Positions 10,001 through 20,756 of a stretch of 64,000 nt of DNA are shown piece by piece. The position numbers were made by a program, and so were the translations under genes. The notes beneath the pieces are model-generated. The model was not told where the DNA came from and did not search any database. It was given only the letters and a program-made list of their open reading frames with translations. The stretch's first letter is position 1. The number at the start of each line of letters is the position of its first letter. The stretch comes from Cladorhizidae sp. MBARI D1340-BT2 (Eukaryota; Porifera; Demospongiae; Poecilosclerida; Cladorhizidae): assembly GCA_028752905.1 (NCBI GenBank), contig JAQNBH010000008.1, positions 3,276,025 to 3,340,024 on the forward strand, written 5' to 3'.

Positions 10001-10259
10001 CTATCAGTTGACATAATAACCCTTCTCAATAATTAACTTGAAGTTGCATTCAATTTCAAGTTGATTATTGAGAATTGTTTGCTCGTTGTTGATTTTTACT
10101 TCAAGGTATACAACGCATGGGGACATACTAGCTGGTAAGGATGAATTATCAATTAGAATGCACTAATTGTTGTGTACGTATCCCTTCCAACACATGGTGG
10201 ATAGCTAACTACCGGTGTATATGAACATCACGTGAGTCAGCAAGTAATTTTTCTGTATT

Positions 10260-10385
10260 TATTTTGTTTGTTTGTTTGTTTGATTATTGTGCATTTAATT
10301 TTATGTCTCTCTCTTTGTTTCTGTGTTTGTGTTTGTTTGTTTGCTTGTTATTTTATTATTTGTTATTATTTATTTATATTTGGCC
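10260..10385. repeat. TTTG / TTATT simple repeat
   Basis: Pyrimidine-rich run of TTTGTTTG and TTATTTATT. The complementary run is in the right arm at about 59565-59690. The hydrophobic frames it creates are artefacts. Confidence 0.85.
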
Positions 10386-10779
10386 AAGGACAAGTCAGAC
10401 TGAATCCACCATCAATGAGGTTTGGTTGCCAGCATACTGGGGAGTTCGGCCAGAAGCTGTTTCCCTGAATCACTTTGGTATGTAGGTAAGCTAAAAACAG
10501 GAAATGATACATAATCAAGCACATTATAGGAATTATTTAATGTATCATAATACCACAACGCAAATTCATTTATAGTATATAGACGCAAAGTTTGTAGTTT
10601 TTGCAATGGCATCTGAGAAGTGCACCATGGCGCATGCTGGTAAGAGTTGAGTGCAGTTTTCTGCTAGTGCTGGAATGTAAGTTTACGGTAATTAAGTAAG
10701 CTAGAAGTAACAATTTTTCTGTCAATCTAGGGTTTAATCAAAACTGGGCCTATCATACTTGGATGGGTTAATGCCCACA

Positions 10780-11054
10780 TTCTGAGCATAATGAAGCCAT
10801 GCCCACAAAGACAACTTCTAGGTATAATGAAGTCATCCCCACAAACAGAACCTCTGAGCATAATGAAGCCACCCCACATAGAGAACCTCTGAGCATAATG
10901 AAGTTACCCCAACAAAGAGAACCTCTGAACATAATGAAGCCATCCCCACAAAGAGAACGTCTGAGCATAATAAACCACCCCACATAGAGAACCACTGAGT
11001 ATAATGAAGTTACCCCAACACAAAGAGAACTTCTGAGCATAATGAAGTCACCCC
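10780..11054. repeat. 36-bp minisatellite, interrupted
   Basis: About seven units contain AGAACCTCTGAGCATAATGA and AGTTACCCCAACAA. The array resumes at 12892-12960 after the LTR element at 11055-12891, so it was the target. The right arm has four units at 58736-58870. Confidence 0.9.
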
Positions 11055-11125
11055 TGTCGGGGTGCGATCTGGTCTAACAGGGATTTCTCCAACTTAAACA
11101 GTTAAACCAGTCCCCGATACGTTTG
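11055..11125 (-). repeat. 3' LTR remnant
   Basis: 71 bp identical by eye to 12479-12549 (TGTCGGGGTGCGATCTGG through GATACGTTTG). It is followed abruptly by internal sequence. Confidence 0.9.
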
Positions 11126-11166
11126 ATGACAGCTCCAGCTCTAGTGATAAGAGTCTTACTCAGCCT

Positions 11167-12417
11167 TTAGGTAAGTATTACTGTTCGAAAGTGGCCTGGC
11201 TTCTGACAGTTATAACAGATCACTTGCCTTCTATCCTGTGTACCCTGGTAATTAGGCGGCCGGTCACCCCTTTGGCCACCCCAGTCCCGCCCATTCGGCT
11301 TACCCCCAACTCCCCCCTTATTATTAGGAGACTCACCCTCGTTGCCAGGAGTGGTTGGTAGTTGTCCCTTGTTCCAGCGATTGCCTCCCTGGTAGTGGCC
11401 ACCGTCTCGTCTCCTCTGCTGCTGTTGTGGTGTCTGGGGTATCTCCATGGGCATGAACTTCTTCCGAGCATAGCCTTCTTTCGACTGCCATAGCTGCACT
11501 ATCTCCTGCGACATCTGGTAGAGCGACGCCTCCTGGCATTTCTCGATCAGTAGAATTGCTTCCTCCGAGAAGTAGCGATATATCAATCCCTTAAAGAGCT
11601 CCTGTTGTACCTGTTGAGGCGTTGTCATTAAGGTTGACACACGGGTGATCGTACGGAGTGCCTGCTCGAAGAATGCTTCTGGTCCTTCCTCTTGTTTGGG
11701 CTTCTTCAGCCAATAAGTTCTCCTTGCCTGTCTGGCTGTAGCTCCCATCCGTTCTAGGAGGGCTTGCTTGACCTCCAAATATGGTGTATCTGGGCTCAGT
11801 GAGATTTCTTTGTAGGCTGTGAGAGCTTTCCCTGTGAGCTGCTTCCTCAACAGCCCTAGCCACAGTTTCACTGGCATTTCAGCCTCTTCCATGCTCAGTT
11901 CGAAATTGTCAAAATAAGCTTCAGGGTCTGTCTTGTCGTCCCATTGTTTAAGCTGCTGACAGATTGTTGCACTTTTCCTTTCTTTCTTGTCTGCTTCATA
12001 TTGAGCGCTGGACTTCTGAAACATTTCCTTTTCCAACTCGAGGCGCTTCCTCTCCAGTTCCAATTGTTCTCTCCTTTGTCCATCCATTTCAGCTCCATCC
12101 CGATTACTTCTGGACTCCTCTCTTCTGCTAGCACTATCGAGAAGTTGCTTCATCATAGTAGCTAACTGGGCATTCTGAGCAGCCATCTGAGTTATTAGTT
12201 CGTCGTCTCTGGCTCCTCTCTGTCTCAAGAGACTTGTCCCTGTTGCCTCCTCCGTCTCGCTGGAGACCGTAAACTTGGTATTGGTCGTGAAGGCATCCGA
12301 GTCCATGAATTCATCGTGGCTCTCCAGGTTGGTTGTGGCCAATGTGTCATCTGTAACTTCCTTCCCCACCAACCTGGCCGACCTTGTCTCATAGCGTGGT
12401 GCCGTATCCTTAGACAT
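11167..12417 (-). CDS. Gag protein with SCAN-like domain and CCHC knuckle
   Basis: This 416-codon open frame starts at the ATG at 12417, which encodes MSKDTAPRYETRS; the frame stays open upstream but runs into the LTR without an ATG. Residues about 85-170 are a glutamine/glutamate/arginine-rich coiled coil (QRREQLELERKRLELEKEM). Residues about 170-330 are SCAN-like: EAYFDNFELSMEEAEM, LTAYKEISL, AYLEVKQ-type helices, then KGLIYRYFSEEA. A glycine/asparagine-rich linker leads to CYNCQKPGHF, a zinc knuckle whose last cysteine is lost at the deletion junction (FRTVILT, stop). Gmr1-like Ty3/Gypsy gags are the known source of SCAN domains. Structural role: capsid-like particle protein. It is the longest undamaged retroelement frame in the window. 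Confidence 0.85.
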   Translation of the reverse strand: MSKDTAPRYETRSARLVGKEVTDDTLATTNLESHDEFMDSDAFTTNTKFTVSSETEEATGTSLLRQRGARDDELITQMAAQNAQLATMMKQLLDSASRREESRSNRDGAEMDGQRREQLELERKRLELEKEMFQKSSAQYEADKKERKSATICQQLKQWDDKTDPEAYFDNFELSMEEAEMPVKLWLGLLRKQLTGKALTAYKEISLSPDTPYLEVKQALLERMGATARQARRTYWLKKPKQEEGPEAFFEQALRTITRVSTLMTTPQQVQQELFKGLIYRYFSEEAILLIEKCQEASLYQMSQEIVQLWQSKEGYARKKFMPMEIPQTPQQQQRRRDGGHYQGGNRWNKGQLPTTPGNEGESPNNKGGVGGKPNGRDWGGQRGDRPPNYQGTQDRRQVICYNCQKPGHFRTVILT

Positions 12418-12478
12418 CCTGCGTTGTCGAATTAGTTTGACGGCTGGGTATGTTCCACTCGTGACCGCTGCCACCAAT

Positions 12479-12891
12479 TGTCGGGGTGCGATCTGGTCTA
12501 ACAGGGATTTCTCCAACTTAAACAGTTAAACCAGTCCCCGATACGTTTGCTGCCACCAGAGCCTGTGGCCTCTTGCCCCTTAAGTTAGCAATCAGAGAAA
12601 TTTAGATCTTATCCAACATACAAGGCAAAAGACTCCTGAGTACAGACTAAAATGACTGAGGCCAGGCTGAGGCTTAAATACCTCTAGCCAGGCCTCCTAT
12701 ATGAATTCCATAAAAGGTGATTTCTAATGGTGCTCTTATGTAATAACAGGCCAATCAGGCGCTTACAACAGTTCAATTACTTTACATTAATTAACACTGT
12801 CATCGATTGAAATTCCACACTTGTGGTTATTAATTGTTTCTGGCCTGCTCTGCAGGCTACTGCCTCAATGTCAGGTCTGTGGACCCCGACA
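12479..12891 (-). repeat. 5' LTR of gag-only element
   Basis: On the minus strand it begins TGTCGGGGTCC and ends CACCCCGACA, a TG...CA LTR with inverted ends, immediately followed by the primer-binding-site-like TGGTGGCAGCGG. A TTTAAATA-like promoter motif lies within it (AGGCTTAAATACC near 12670 on the plus strand). Confidence 0.88.
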
Positions 12892-13490
12892 ACCCCCACA
12901 TAGAGAACCTCTGAGCATAATGAAGTTACCCCAACAAAGAGAACTTCTGAACATAATAAAGTCAAAAAGGCGTCTGACCAAAACTGGACTGGCTGCAGAA
13001 GAGCCACCACCTCGGCACTGCTCACAATGGCTTTTAGCATTGACATCTTCACACAAAGTTTGGGTTGCATATATAGGCAATGGCTGTAAGAATTCACATG
13101 CACTGGCTGTGCATTTGAACTGCTCACAAGACATTGGGCGAACAGCAATCAGCACTCCCTGCTAAAAAAAGGTTTGAGCATCCCCTTCATACTATTTTCT
13201 CACCTAGCTATGAGAATTGACAATGCAATGTCTATGAAAAGTGACACTCGCATGGATTATATATCGAATACGGGATTGGAAGCTTATCATACGCTCCCAT
13301 TGGAACTGCCTTGATCATACTTCGCTATAACACTGAAATAGATTTTAGGCAGCTAACAGAACCTTCCTTACTGGAGAAGTAGCAAGTGCATCAGAGGTTA
13401 GATAAGCTCTTGCAAAAATTCCAAATACAACTTAAACAAGCTTACAAGCTTTTAATGAGGGACAGTACTTGTTGTAATTTATAAAGTATA
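12892..13490. repeat. Left arm of inverted duplication, block 3 continued
   Basis: It continues the match to about 58265-58740 on the opposite strand. Shared sequences include CCAAAACTGGACTGGCTGCA, GTTTGGGTTGCATATATAGG, TACGGGATTGGAAGCT and CTTTTAATGAGGGACAGTAC. Confidence 0.85.
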
Positions 13491-13553
13491 GCAGGTCAAC
13501 ACGGTCTGCAAATGGAGATCACAAATTTTTTGTACCTAGGATAGGTTGGCCAC

Positions 13554-14044
13554 TGTCAGGGAAATCAACAGGGCCTTTTCAAACAACCCACTGCAACCAT
13601 AACCCACACCTAATGAGCACTACACCACCACAACCCCAAGGACACAACAATGGGCATTGTGCTAATAGACTAGCAATATGATTGGCTAGGCATATCAGGT
13701 GACTGTTAGAAAATACCTGGATATATATGTATTGTAACCAGAGTGCCACTCTGGAGTTTTGACTGATATTTGTAAGTGTATGCTTACTTCCCTGACAGGG
13801 ACAAAGAGAGAAAGAGAGTCAACCTGAGGGGTGACGCTGGAGTAAGGTCCTAAGTAGAGAGGACTGAGACTTGGGTCACGGAGATTAGTGGTCTAGGTAG
13901 GGTGATTGGTGTAGTAGCCAATCCCTGGAGTACCTAGGCGTCGCGGGGTATTCACCCAGAGGTAGCTAACCGCTCGGGCTACAGCAGTACCATTTTCTTA
14001 ATTGAGGAAGAAAGGTTTTAGGCAAGGGTGAAATTTCCCCGACA
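13554..14044 (+). mobile_element. Solo LTR (copy A) with target duplication
   Basis: Starts TGTCAGGGAAATCAACAG and ends ATTTCCCCGACA, with inverted TGTC..GACA tips. It is flanked by the 5-bp duplication GCCAC at 13549-13553 and 14045-14049. At 491 bp it has no internal region. The right arm of the inverted duplication lacks it, so insertion came after that duplication; copy C has it with the same duplication, so insertion came before the tandem event. Its 5' tip resembles the LTR at 35453. Confidence 0.88.
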
Positions 14045-14074
14045 GCCACTTTAAAGTGGATGTATAGGTTGTAC

Positions 14075-14205
14075 AGTTGACCTCATCTTTAATGGAGGAG
14101 AAGGCAAGTCAGACTTGTACAGTTCACCTCATCTTTAATGGAGGAGGAGGACAGTCAGACTTGTAGAGCTCACCTCATCTTTAATGGAGGAGAAGGCAAG
14201 TCACT
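14075..14205 (+). repeat. 46-bp triplet repeat specific to copy A
   Basis: CACCTCATCTTTAATGGAGG plus AGAAGGCAAGTCAGACTTGT recurs three times. Copies B and C have a short GATGAATAGGCTC sequence here instead. Confidence 0.88.
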
Positions 14206-15910
14206 TTGGGCTGAGCTTTTGCAAGAGGTATATCATTTATAGCATAAGAATGTGATTTATTCCGACTACAAATTTGTTAAACACACAAATAACAAGAAGG
14301 ATAGGTAGACCACTTTGAAGTAAATAGGAAGTTACTGTTAGAGATGAGGTTTAGATGGGTAACTAAACAAACCTGTTAAAATGAATCTAACGTACCACTT
14401 GGACGTACCTCTCCTATACATGCAAATACATCTGTCACATTGATTTGCTATCTTTCAGGGAACACTGTATGATCATGTAGTGGCTTACAACATTAACTGT
14501 GATTAACTTGATATGCAAATACTTCACAGGCAGAGGATGTTTTTTAAAATCTCATCACAGCCTTCTGAGCAACCAGCAATACCAAGACCCTTTAGAGGAG
14601 TTTTTATGAACAGCAAGGTCAGTGTGGAAGAGTGAACGCAATTGCATTTCACTTCAATAAGAACAGTCAAGCTCTTATGTCATCAATGTTTGTGTTATGA
14701 TGTGGAGCATAATTGCAAGAGAAGTACCAGCAATGATGCAAGTATTGATCTCAAAGCCACTGGAGATGCAGATGTATAAAAAATACACACTACATTTTGC
14801 TAATCCACTGGTCAGTATTCACTCATCATTGTTCACTCCTAACAGTTCTGCCCTATAAACCATCACTAGCTCCATCAGCCTTGCCATCAACCTTTGCTCA
14901 CCCTGTGCACTCGGATTTCTCTCATTCCACCAGCCTCCCACCCCGATTTTTTTGAATTTTTTTCATGAACTTGAAACAGTGTTCAGTTACAGTAAGAGGG
15001 AGAAACATTATGATAATTGAACGTTGTAAACTTACTTTACATTTGAAACAAACAGTTGGTTTCTGATTCTTTGTGGTTATTTTAATGTTTGTTTGGCTCC
15101 TAGCTACCTGCCACTGGTAAGTGAGTTCCTTCTACTTCTACACCCTGGTAGCTAAGATGATCAAACCACACATACCCTATTTCCATGCATGCTTAGAGAT
15201 TTTGTCCACAGGATTTACTGTCAAAGCATTATAATATAGATGGAAATCACAAAATTTAAAGTTGCTAATCCTATTCTATAGGTCAAGAATCAATGTCAAT
15301 ACTGTGAACAGTGATCACATAAGCTTGGGGTAGGGGAGGAGGCTGGAGCCAAGACCTTCCAAGTGCAACAAAAATAATGAGATCGAGATTTATAACTCTT
15401 GTACTTCACAATGCAAACCCTCCCACATGTTCAGTAAGCTGGGCAGCTACACTACAGTAATAAAAGTAAGTGGACCAATATATGCAAATTGAGCAAGAAC
15501 TGCCTTTAGCTGCTGGCTAAAACAAGTATTTAGCTACATGCTAGATATTATCCCAGCAGCATTAGTTTGTCACAAAAGGTAAGATCTAAACCAAAATAGT
15601 AAGTACCAAATTTGATGAAAAGGCCATTCAGTATAGCTATAGCTAAACAAGAAGAGCTTTTAGACTATTTTTCAAGGGCAGTATTGAATTATGTTATCCT
15701 CAAAAAAATACTCAAATGGAGCACCCTCGTTTATGTTATCGGCAAATAAAAAAACTTGTCTAAAATGGAACGACTATATATGTCTTGGGTGATAGATATT
15801 AGCCAACACAGCCACTCTTACCTTGTGTTGGTTGCTCCAGTAATAGCACGCAAAGTTGGACCTCCTTCAGATGAACACTAAAGTGAATGGGTCTGTTTAT
15901 ACAATAATTA
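14205..15910. repeat. Left arm of inverted duplication, blocks 4-5
   Basis: It matches the reverse complement of about 56820-58220, ending at AGTGAATGGGTCTGTT (partner AACAGACCCATTCCCTTT at 56831). About 300 bp of the left arm (14770-15085) has no counterpart. Small exon-like open frames (such as 15600-15890, with MERLY and APVIARKVGPPSDEH in copy C) are not recognised. Confidence 0.8.
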
Positions 15911-15986
15911 TGACAAACCGTTTGCAGGGTAGAGTGCGCGCGCGAGTTTGAAATTTGGTAACCCACCTAAGTAAGTTACTGAATGA

Positions 15987-16005
15987 CCCCCCCCCCCCCC
16001 CCCCC
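15987..16005. repeat. Poly-C tract of 19
   Basis: An uninterrupted C run is followed by ACCCCCACCCC. It is absent from copy C, which has a normal sequence at the equivalent site. Confidence 0.9.
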
Positions 16006-16883
16006 ACCCCCACCCCAGCTACTTCTTGACTTCTTGCATAGCTGACCTTATACAGAGGACAAACCAGAGACTGCCGATCTGGTGACTCCCAGAACACTAA
16101 AGTGAATGGGTCTGTTTATAATTATGACATAGTTGCCATTTCACAGGGTAGAGTGCGCGCGCGAGTTAGTACTGTCGATCTGGTGACTCCCAGTATTTGG
16201 TAACTAAACCCACCGTCCTAATCCTAGTAAGTATGTACTGACTGACCCCCCAGAACCACTTGCGACTTCTTCCAGAGTTTAGCTTGACCATAGCTGACCT
16301 TACACAGGAGGACAAACCATAGATTGTAGTTAGACCTTGAGACTGGTAACAAATCTCTCTGGAGACTTGTGATAGCTTCTGGCTCACCAGCTCTTGGTGT
16401 CTGTCCTTCAACTTACATAATTTTCTACATCAACCCATCACTATTCCAGGTTGTCGTAAGTTTATACTGTTTATTTTTAATATAGATTGTTATTAGTGTT
16501 ATTTACTGTTACATAGTCTCACATTGTGCTGTAATATAATATATAGCTCAGCAATGTCAACAATAAAAAAAATTAAAAAATAATAAACGTGAAAGAGAAA
16601 ATAGCAATGGAATTTTACAAGTAGCTTCCCATTCTACACAAAACTCTTAGCATTGCTAGCTAGGTTAGTTTGGGCTATTCACTGAGATTGTATTCTTCAC
16701 CAAAAAATTCAATTTAGACAGGACTGGGTTGTTAGAGGATAAGAAGAGATGTGGGTTAGTTAGGGATGAGAGGTGTATCATGTGTGTGATAGTGGAGCAG
16801 GGGAAGATGTGTGTTCCAACACCTCTAATCTCTTGCCAAACAAAACCTTCATCTCTTCCCTCCTCTCCTCCAGCTTCCTCCAC

Positions 16884-17537
16884 CCGCTCGGGCTACATCA
16901 TTACTATTTTCTTAATTGAGGAAGAAAGGTTTTAGGCAAGGGTGAAATTTCCCCGACAGCCCCTTTAAAGTGGATGAATAGGCTCTTTGGGCTGAGCTTT
17001 TGCAAGAGGTATATCATAAGAATGTGATTTATTCCGACTACAAATTTGTTAAACACACAAATAACAAGAAGGATGGGTAGACCACTTTGAAGTAAATAGG
17101 AAGTTACTGTATGAGATGAGGTTTAGATGGGTAACTAAAAATCTATGCAAACCTTTTAAAGTGAATCTAACGTACCACTTGGACGTACCTCTCCTACACA
17201 TGCAAATACATCTGTCACATTCATTTGCTATCTTTCAGGGAAGACTGTATGATCATGTAGTGACTTACAACATTAACTTTGATTAACTTGATATGCAAAT
17301 ACTTCATAGCAGAGGATCTCATCAAAGCCTTCTGAGCAACCAGCAATACCAAGACCCTTTAGAGGAGTTTTTTGAACAGCAAGGTCAGTGTGGACGAGTG
17401 AACGCAATGCATTTCACTTCAATAAGCAATAAGACACAGTCAAGCTCTTATGTCATCAATGTTTGTGTCATGATGTGGAGCACAATTGCAAGAGAAGTAC
17501 TAGCAATGATGCAAGTTTGGTTGCATATATAGGCAAT
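16884..17537 (+). repeat. Tandem segmental duplication, partial copy B
   Basis: It starts inside the solo LTR at CCGCTCGGGCTAC (equivalent to 13971) and runs to about 14740-equivalent. It then joins at GCAAGTTTGGTTGCATATATAGG, equivalent to about 13061. Both breakpoints are thus readable. The solo LTR 3' end is at 16958, followed by GCCCC, a one-base variant of the GCCAC flank. Confidence 0.8.
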
Positions 17538-17796
17538 GGCAATTAGGCTCACTATTTCAAGATGGCTTTAGGCTTAGCGTAGCTAATCTAGCCACCTAGC
17601 TATAGCTGACCACTTACCTTGTCCTCGAAAAGTACTCTTTTATTCCACACTGTTTAAGTCGCTTTGTGGTACAGCCAGAAACACCATCACGGCATGTTCT
17701 CTTACTTTCGGTGTGTGTGCAGCATTAAAAAAAAAGGGGGGGGATAAGGGGGGGGGGCTTGAGCCCCCTAAGCCCCCCCGCTGGATCCGCCCCTGA
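17538..17796. mobile_element. hAT-type terminus, solo
   Basis: It ends with GGGGGGGCTTGAGCCCCC, TAAGCCCCCCCGC and GGATCCGCCCCTG, the inverted form of the CAGGGGCGGATC tip seen at 8435. No opposing terminus is found at 17538, so it is a truncated end or a broken MITE inserted at the boundary of copies B and C. Confidence 0.6.
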
Positions 17797-20756
17797 AGTA
17801 TAGCAGGTCAACACATCTGCAAATGTAGATCACAAATTTTTGGTACCTAGGATAGGTTGGCCACTGTCAGGGAAATCAACAGCCTTTTCAAACAATAACC
17901 CACCATAACCACTGCAACCATAACCTACAGCTAATGATCACTACACCACCACAACCCCAAGGACACCAACAACGGGCATTGTGATAATATACTAGCAGTA
18001 TGATTGGCTAGGCATATCAGGTGACTGTTAGAAAATACCTAACCAGAGTGCTACTCTGGAGTTTTGACTGATATTTGTAAGTATATTATGGTGTATGTTT
18101 ACTTCCCTGACAGGAACAAAGAGAGAGAGAGAATCAACCTGAGGGGTGACGCTGAAGTAAGGTCCTAAGTAGAGAGGACTGAGACTTGGGGCACAGAAAT
18201 TAGTGATCTAGGTAGGGTGACTGGTGGAGTAGCCAATCCCTGGAGTACCTAGGCGTCGCGGGTTATTCACCCAGAGGTAGCTAACCGCTTGGGCTAATTT
18301 TCTTAATTGATGAAGAGGTTTTAGGCAAGGGTGAAATTTCCACGTCAGCCACTTTAAAGTGGATGAATAGGCTCTTTGGGCTGAGCTTTTGCAAGAGGTA
18401 TATCATTTATAGAATAAGAATGTGATTTATTCCGACTACAAATTTGTTAAACACACAAATAACAAGAAGGATGGGTCGACCACTTTGAAATAAATAGGAA
18501 GTTACTGTTAGAGATGAGGTTTAGATGGGTAACTAAAAATCTGTTAAAGTGAATCTAACGTACCACTTGGACGTACCTCTCCAATACATGCAAATACATC
18601 TATCACATTCATTTTCTAGCTTTTAGGGAACACTGTATGATCATGTAGTGACTTACAACATTAACTGTGATTAACTTGATATGCAAATACTTCTCACAGG
18701 CAGAGGATCTCATCACAGACTTCTGAGCAACCAGCAATACCAAGACCCTTTCGAGGATTTTTTTTTTAACAGCGAGGACAGTGTGGAAGAGTGAACGCAA
18801 TGCATTTCACTTCCATTAGAACAGTCAAGCTCTTATGATGTGGAGCACAATTGCAAGAGAAGTACCAGAAATGATGCAAGTATTGATCTTAAAGACACTG
18901 GAGATGCAGATGTCTAATCCACTGGTCATTATTCACTTATCATTATTTACTCCTAACAGTTCTGCCCGATAAACCATCACTAGCTCCATCAGCCTTGCCA
19001 TCAACCTTGGCTCACTCCACCAGCCATGTGCACTCGACTTTCTCTCATTCCACCAGCCTTCCACCACCCCGATTAAAAAAAAAATTTTTCATGAATTTGA
19101 AACAGTATTCAACAGCAAGAGGGAGAAACATTATGATAATTGAACATTGTAAACTTACTTTACATTTGAAACAAACAGTTGGTTTCTGATTCTTTGTGCT
19201 TATTTTAATGTTTTTTTGGCTCCTAGCTACCTGTCACTGGTGTAGAGTTCCTTCTACTTCTACACCCTGGTAGCTAAGATGATCAGACCACACATAGCCT
19301 ACTTCCATGCATGCTTAGAGATTTTGTCTACAGGATTTACTGTCATAGCATTATAATATAGATGGCAATCACAAAATTTTAAGTCACTAATCCTATTCCG
19401 TAGGTCAAGAATCAATGTCAAAACTATGAGCAGTGATCACGTAAGCTTAGGGTAGGGGAGGAGGTTGGAGCCAAGACCTTCCAAGTGCAGTAAAAATAAT
19501 GAGATCAAGATTTATAACTCTTGTACTTCACAATGCAAACCCTCCCACATGTTCAGTAAGCTGCAGGCAGCTACACTACAGTAATAAAAATAAGTGGCCA
19601 ACATATGCTAATTGAGCAAGAAGTGCCTTTAGCCAAACAAGTATATACATGCTAGATATTGTGCCAGCAGCATTAGTTTGTCAGCAAAAGGTCCAAGATC
19701 TAAACAACCAAATTTGATGAAAAGGCCATTCAGTATAGCTATAGCTAAACAAGAAGAGCTTTTAGACTATTTTAGGGCAGTATTGAATTATGTTATCCTC
19801 AAAAAAAAAACTCGTTCACTAAAATGGAACACTCTTATCGGCAAAGAAAAAAACTTGTCTAAAATGGAACGACTATATACGTCTTGGGTGATAGATATTA
19901 GCAACTCTTACCTTGTGTTGGTTGCTCCAGTAATAGCACGAAAAGTTGGACCGCCTTCAGATGAACACTAAAGTGAATGGGTCTGTTTACAATTATGACA
20001 AGGCCGTTTCCGTTGCATATTTCACAGTGTCGAGTGCGCGCGTTTGGATCTGTGGTGTGACACAGTAGTATTTGGTATAACCTAGTCCTAATCCTATAAT
20101 AATAATTATGCGTACTGCCCCCAGAACCATTTGCTACTTCTTGAGTTTAGCTTGAGTTGACCATAGCTGACCTTATACAGAGGACGAACCATAGATTGTA
20201 GTTAGACCTTGAGACTGGTAACAAATCCTTGTGATAGCTTCTGGCTCACCAGCTCTTGGTGTCTGTCCTTCAACTTACATAATTTTCTATATCAACCCAT
20301 AACTATTCCAGGTTGTCATAAGTTTATAATAATAATTATTACTAATGTGTTGAAGATTGCTATTAGTGTTAGTCACTGTGCTGTAATATAATATATAGGC
20401 TCAGCAGTCGCAATAAAAATTAAAATAATAATAATAAACGTGTAGCTGGAATTTTACAACTAGCTTCCTATTCTATACAAAATGCTTAGCACTGCTAGCT
20501 AGGTTAGTGTTGGGCTATTCACTGAGATTGTATTCTTCACAAAAAATGCAATTTAGACTGAAGACTGGGTTGTTAGTGGATAAGAAGAGATGTGTGTTAG
20601 TTAGGGATGAGAGGTGTATCATCTGTGATAGTGGATGAGGGAGTGATGTGTGTTCCAACACCTCTAATCTCTTGCCAAACAAAACCTTCATCTCTACCCT
20701 CCTCTCCTCCAGCTTCCTCAACCCCACATCTCCCCGTATTTCCACTCCTGAATCAC
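17797..20756 (+). repeat. Tandem segmental duplication, copy C
   Basis: Direct repeat of copy A from AAGTATAGCAGGTCAACA to CTCCAGCTTCCTC, with scattered small differences and several short deletions. It continues past the end of copy A into single-copy CCCCACATCTCCCCG. Confidence 0.85.
17865..18347 (+). mobile_element. Solo LTR (copy C)
   Basis: Same LTR as 13554-14044, with TGTCAGGGAAATCAACAG at the start and a mutated 3' tip (CCACGTCA in place of CCCCGACA). Both GCCAC flanks are kept (17860-17864, 18348-18352), which shows it was copied with its surroundings by duplication and is not an independent insertion. Confidence 0.85.

Larger units (their letters stand above)
9998..11054. repeat. 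Left arm of inverted duplication, block 3
   Basis: This is the reverse complement of about 58736-60012. Shared landmarks are TCAATAATTAACTTGAAG, CTAACTACCGGTGTATATG, the TTTG run, CCAAGGACAAGTCAGACTG and GATGGGTT next to a 36-bp minisatellite. The left copy lacks about 55 bp present at 59695-59750, and that piece carries a hammerhead-like motif. Confidence 0.85.
11055..12891 (-). mobile_element. Gag-only Gmr1-like LTR element with target duplication
   Basis: On the minus strand the order is a 413-bp 5' LTR (12891-12479), a primer-binding-site-like TGGTGGCAGCGG, an intact gag, then a jump straight into the last 71 bp of the 3' LTR (11125-11055). The flanks carry a 5-bp duplication, ACCCC, at 11050-11054 and 12892-12896. 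All of pol is missing together with most of the 3' LTR. Reverse transcription would have rebuilt a full LTR, so the deletion most likely happened after insertion. It sits in a minisatellite of the left arm and is absent from the right arm. Confidence 0.88.
13491..16883 (+). repeat. Tandem segmental duplication, copy A
   Basis: A 3.4-kb unit starts GCAGGTCAACACGG and is repeated in direct orientation as copy C (17797-20756), with a partial copy B (16884-17537) between. Copies share the solo LTR, AGAACAGTCAAGCTC, the CTTTGTG-to-CCTACCTG segment and the GTGTTCCAACACC segment. Copy A alone has the 46-bp triplet at 14075-14205 and a local doubling at 15870-16140. Confidence 0.85.

Noticed and set aside
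10232..10468. Membrane protein ORFs over the TTTG run
   Set aside because: Hydrophobicity comes from the simple repeat; the right-arm partner shows the same artefact.
13491..20756. Exon-like small ORFs repeated in copies A-C
   Set aside because: They differ in frame between copies, lack recognisable domains and are not conserved at codon level by eye.
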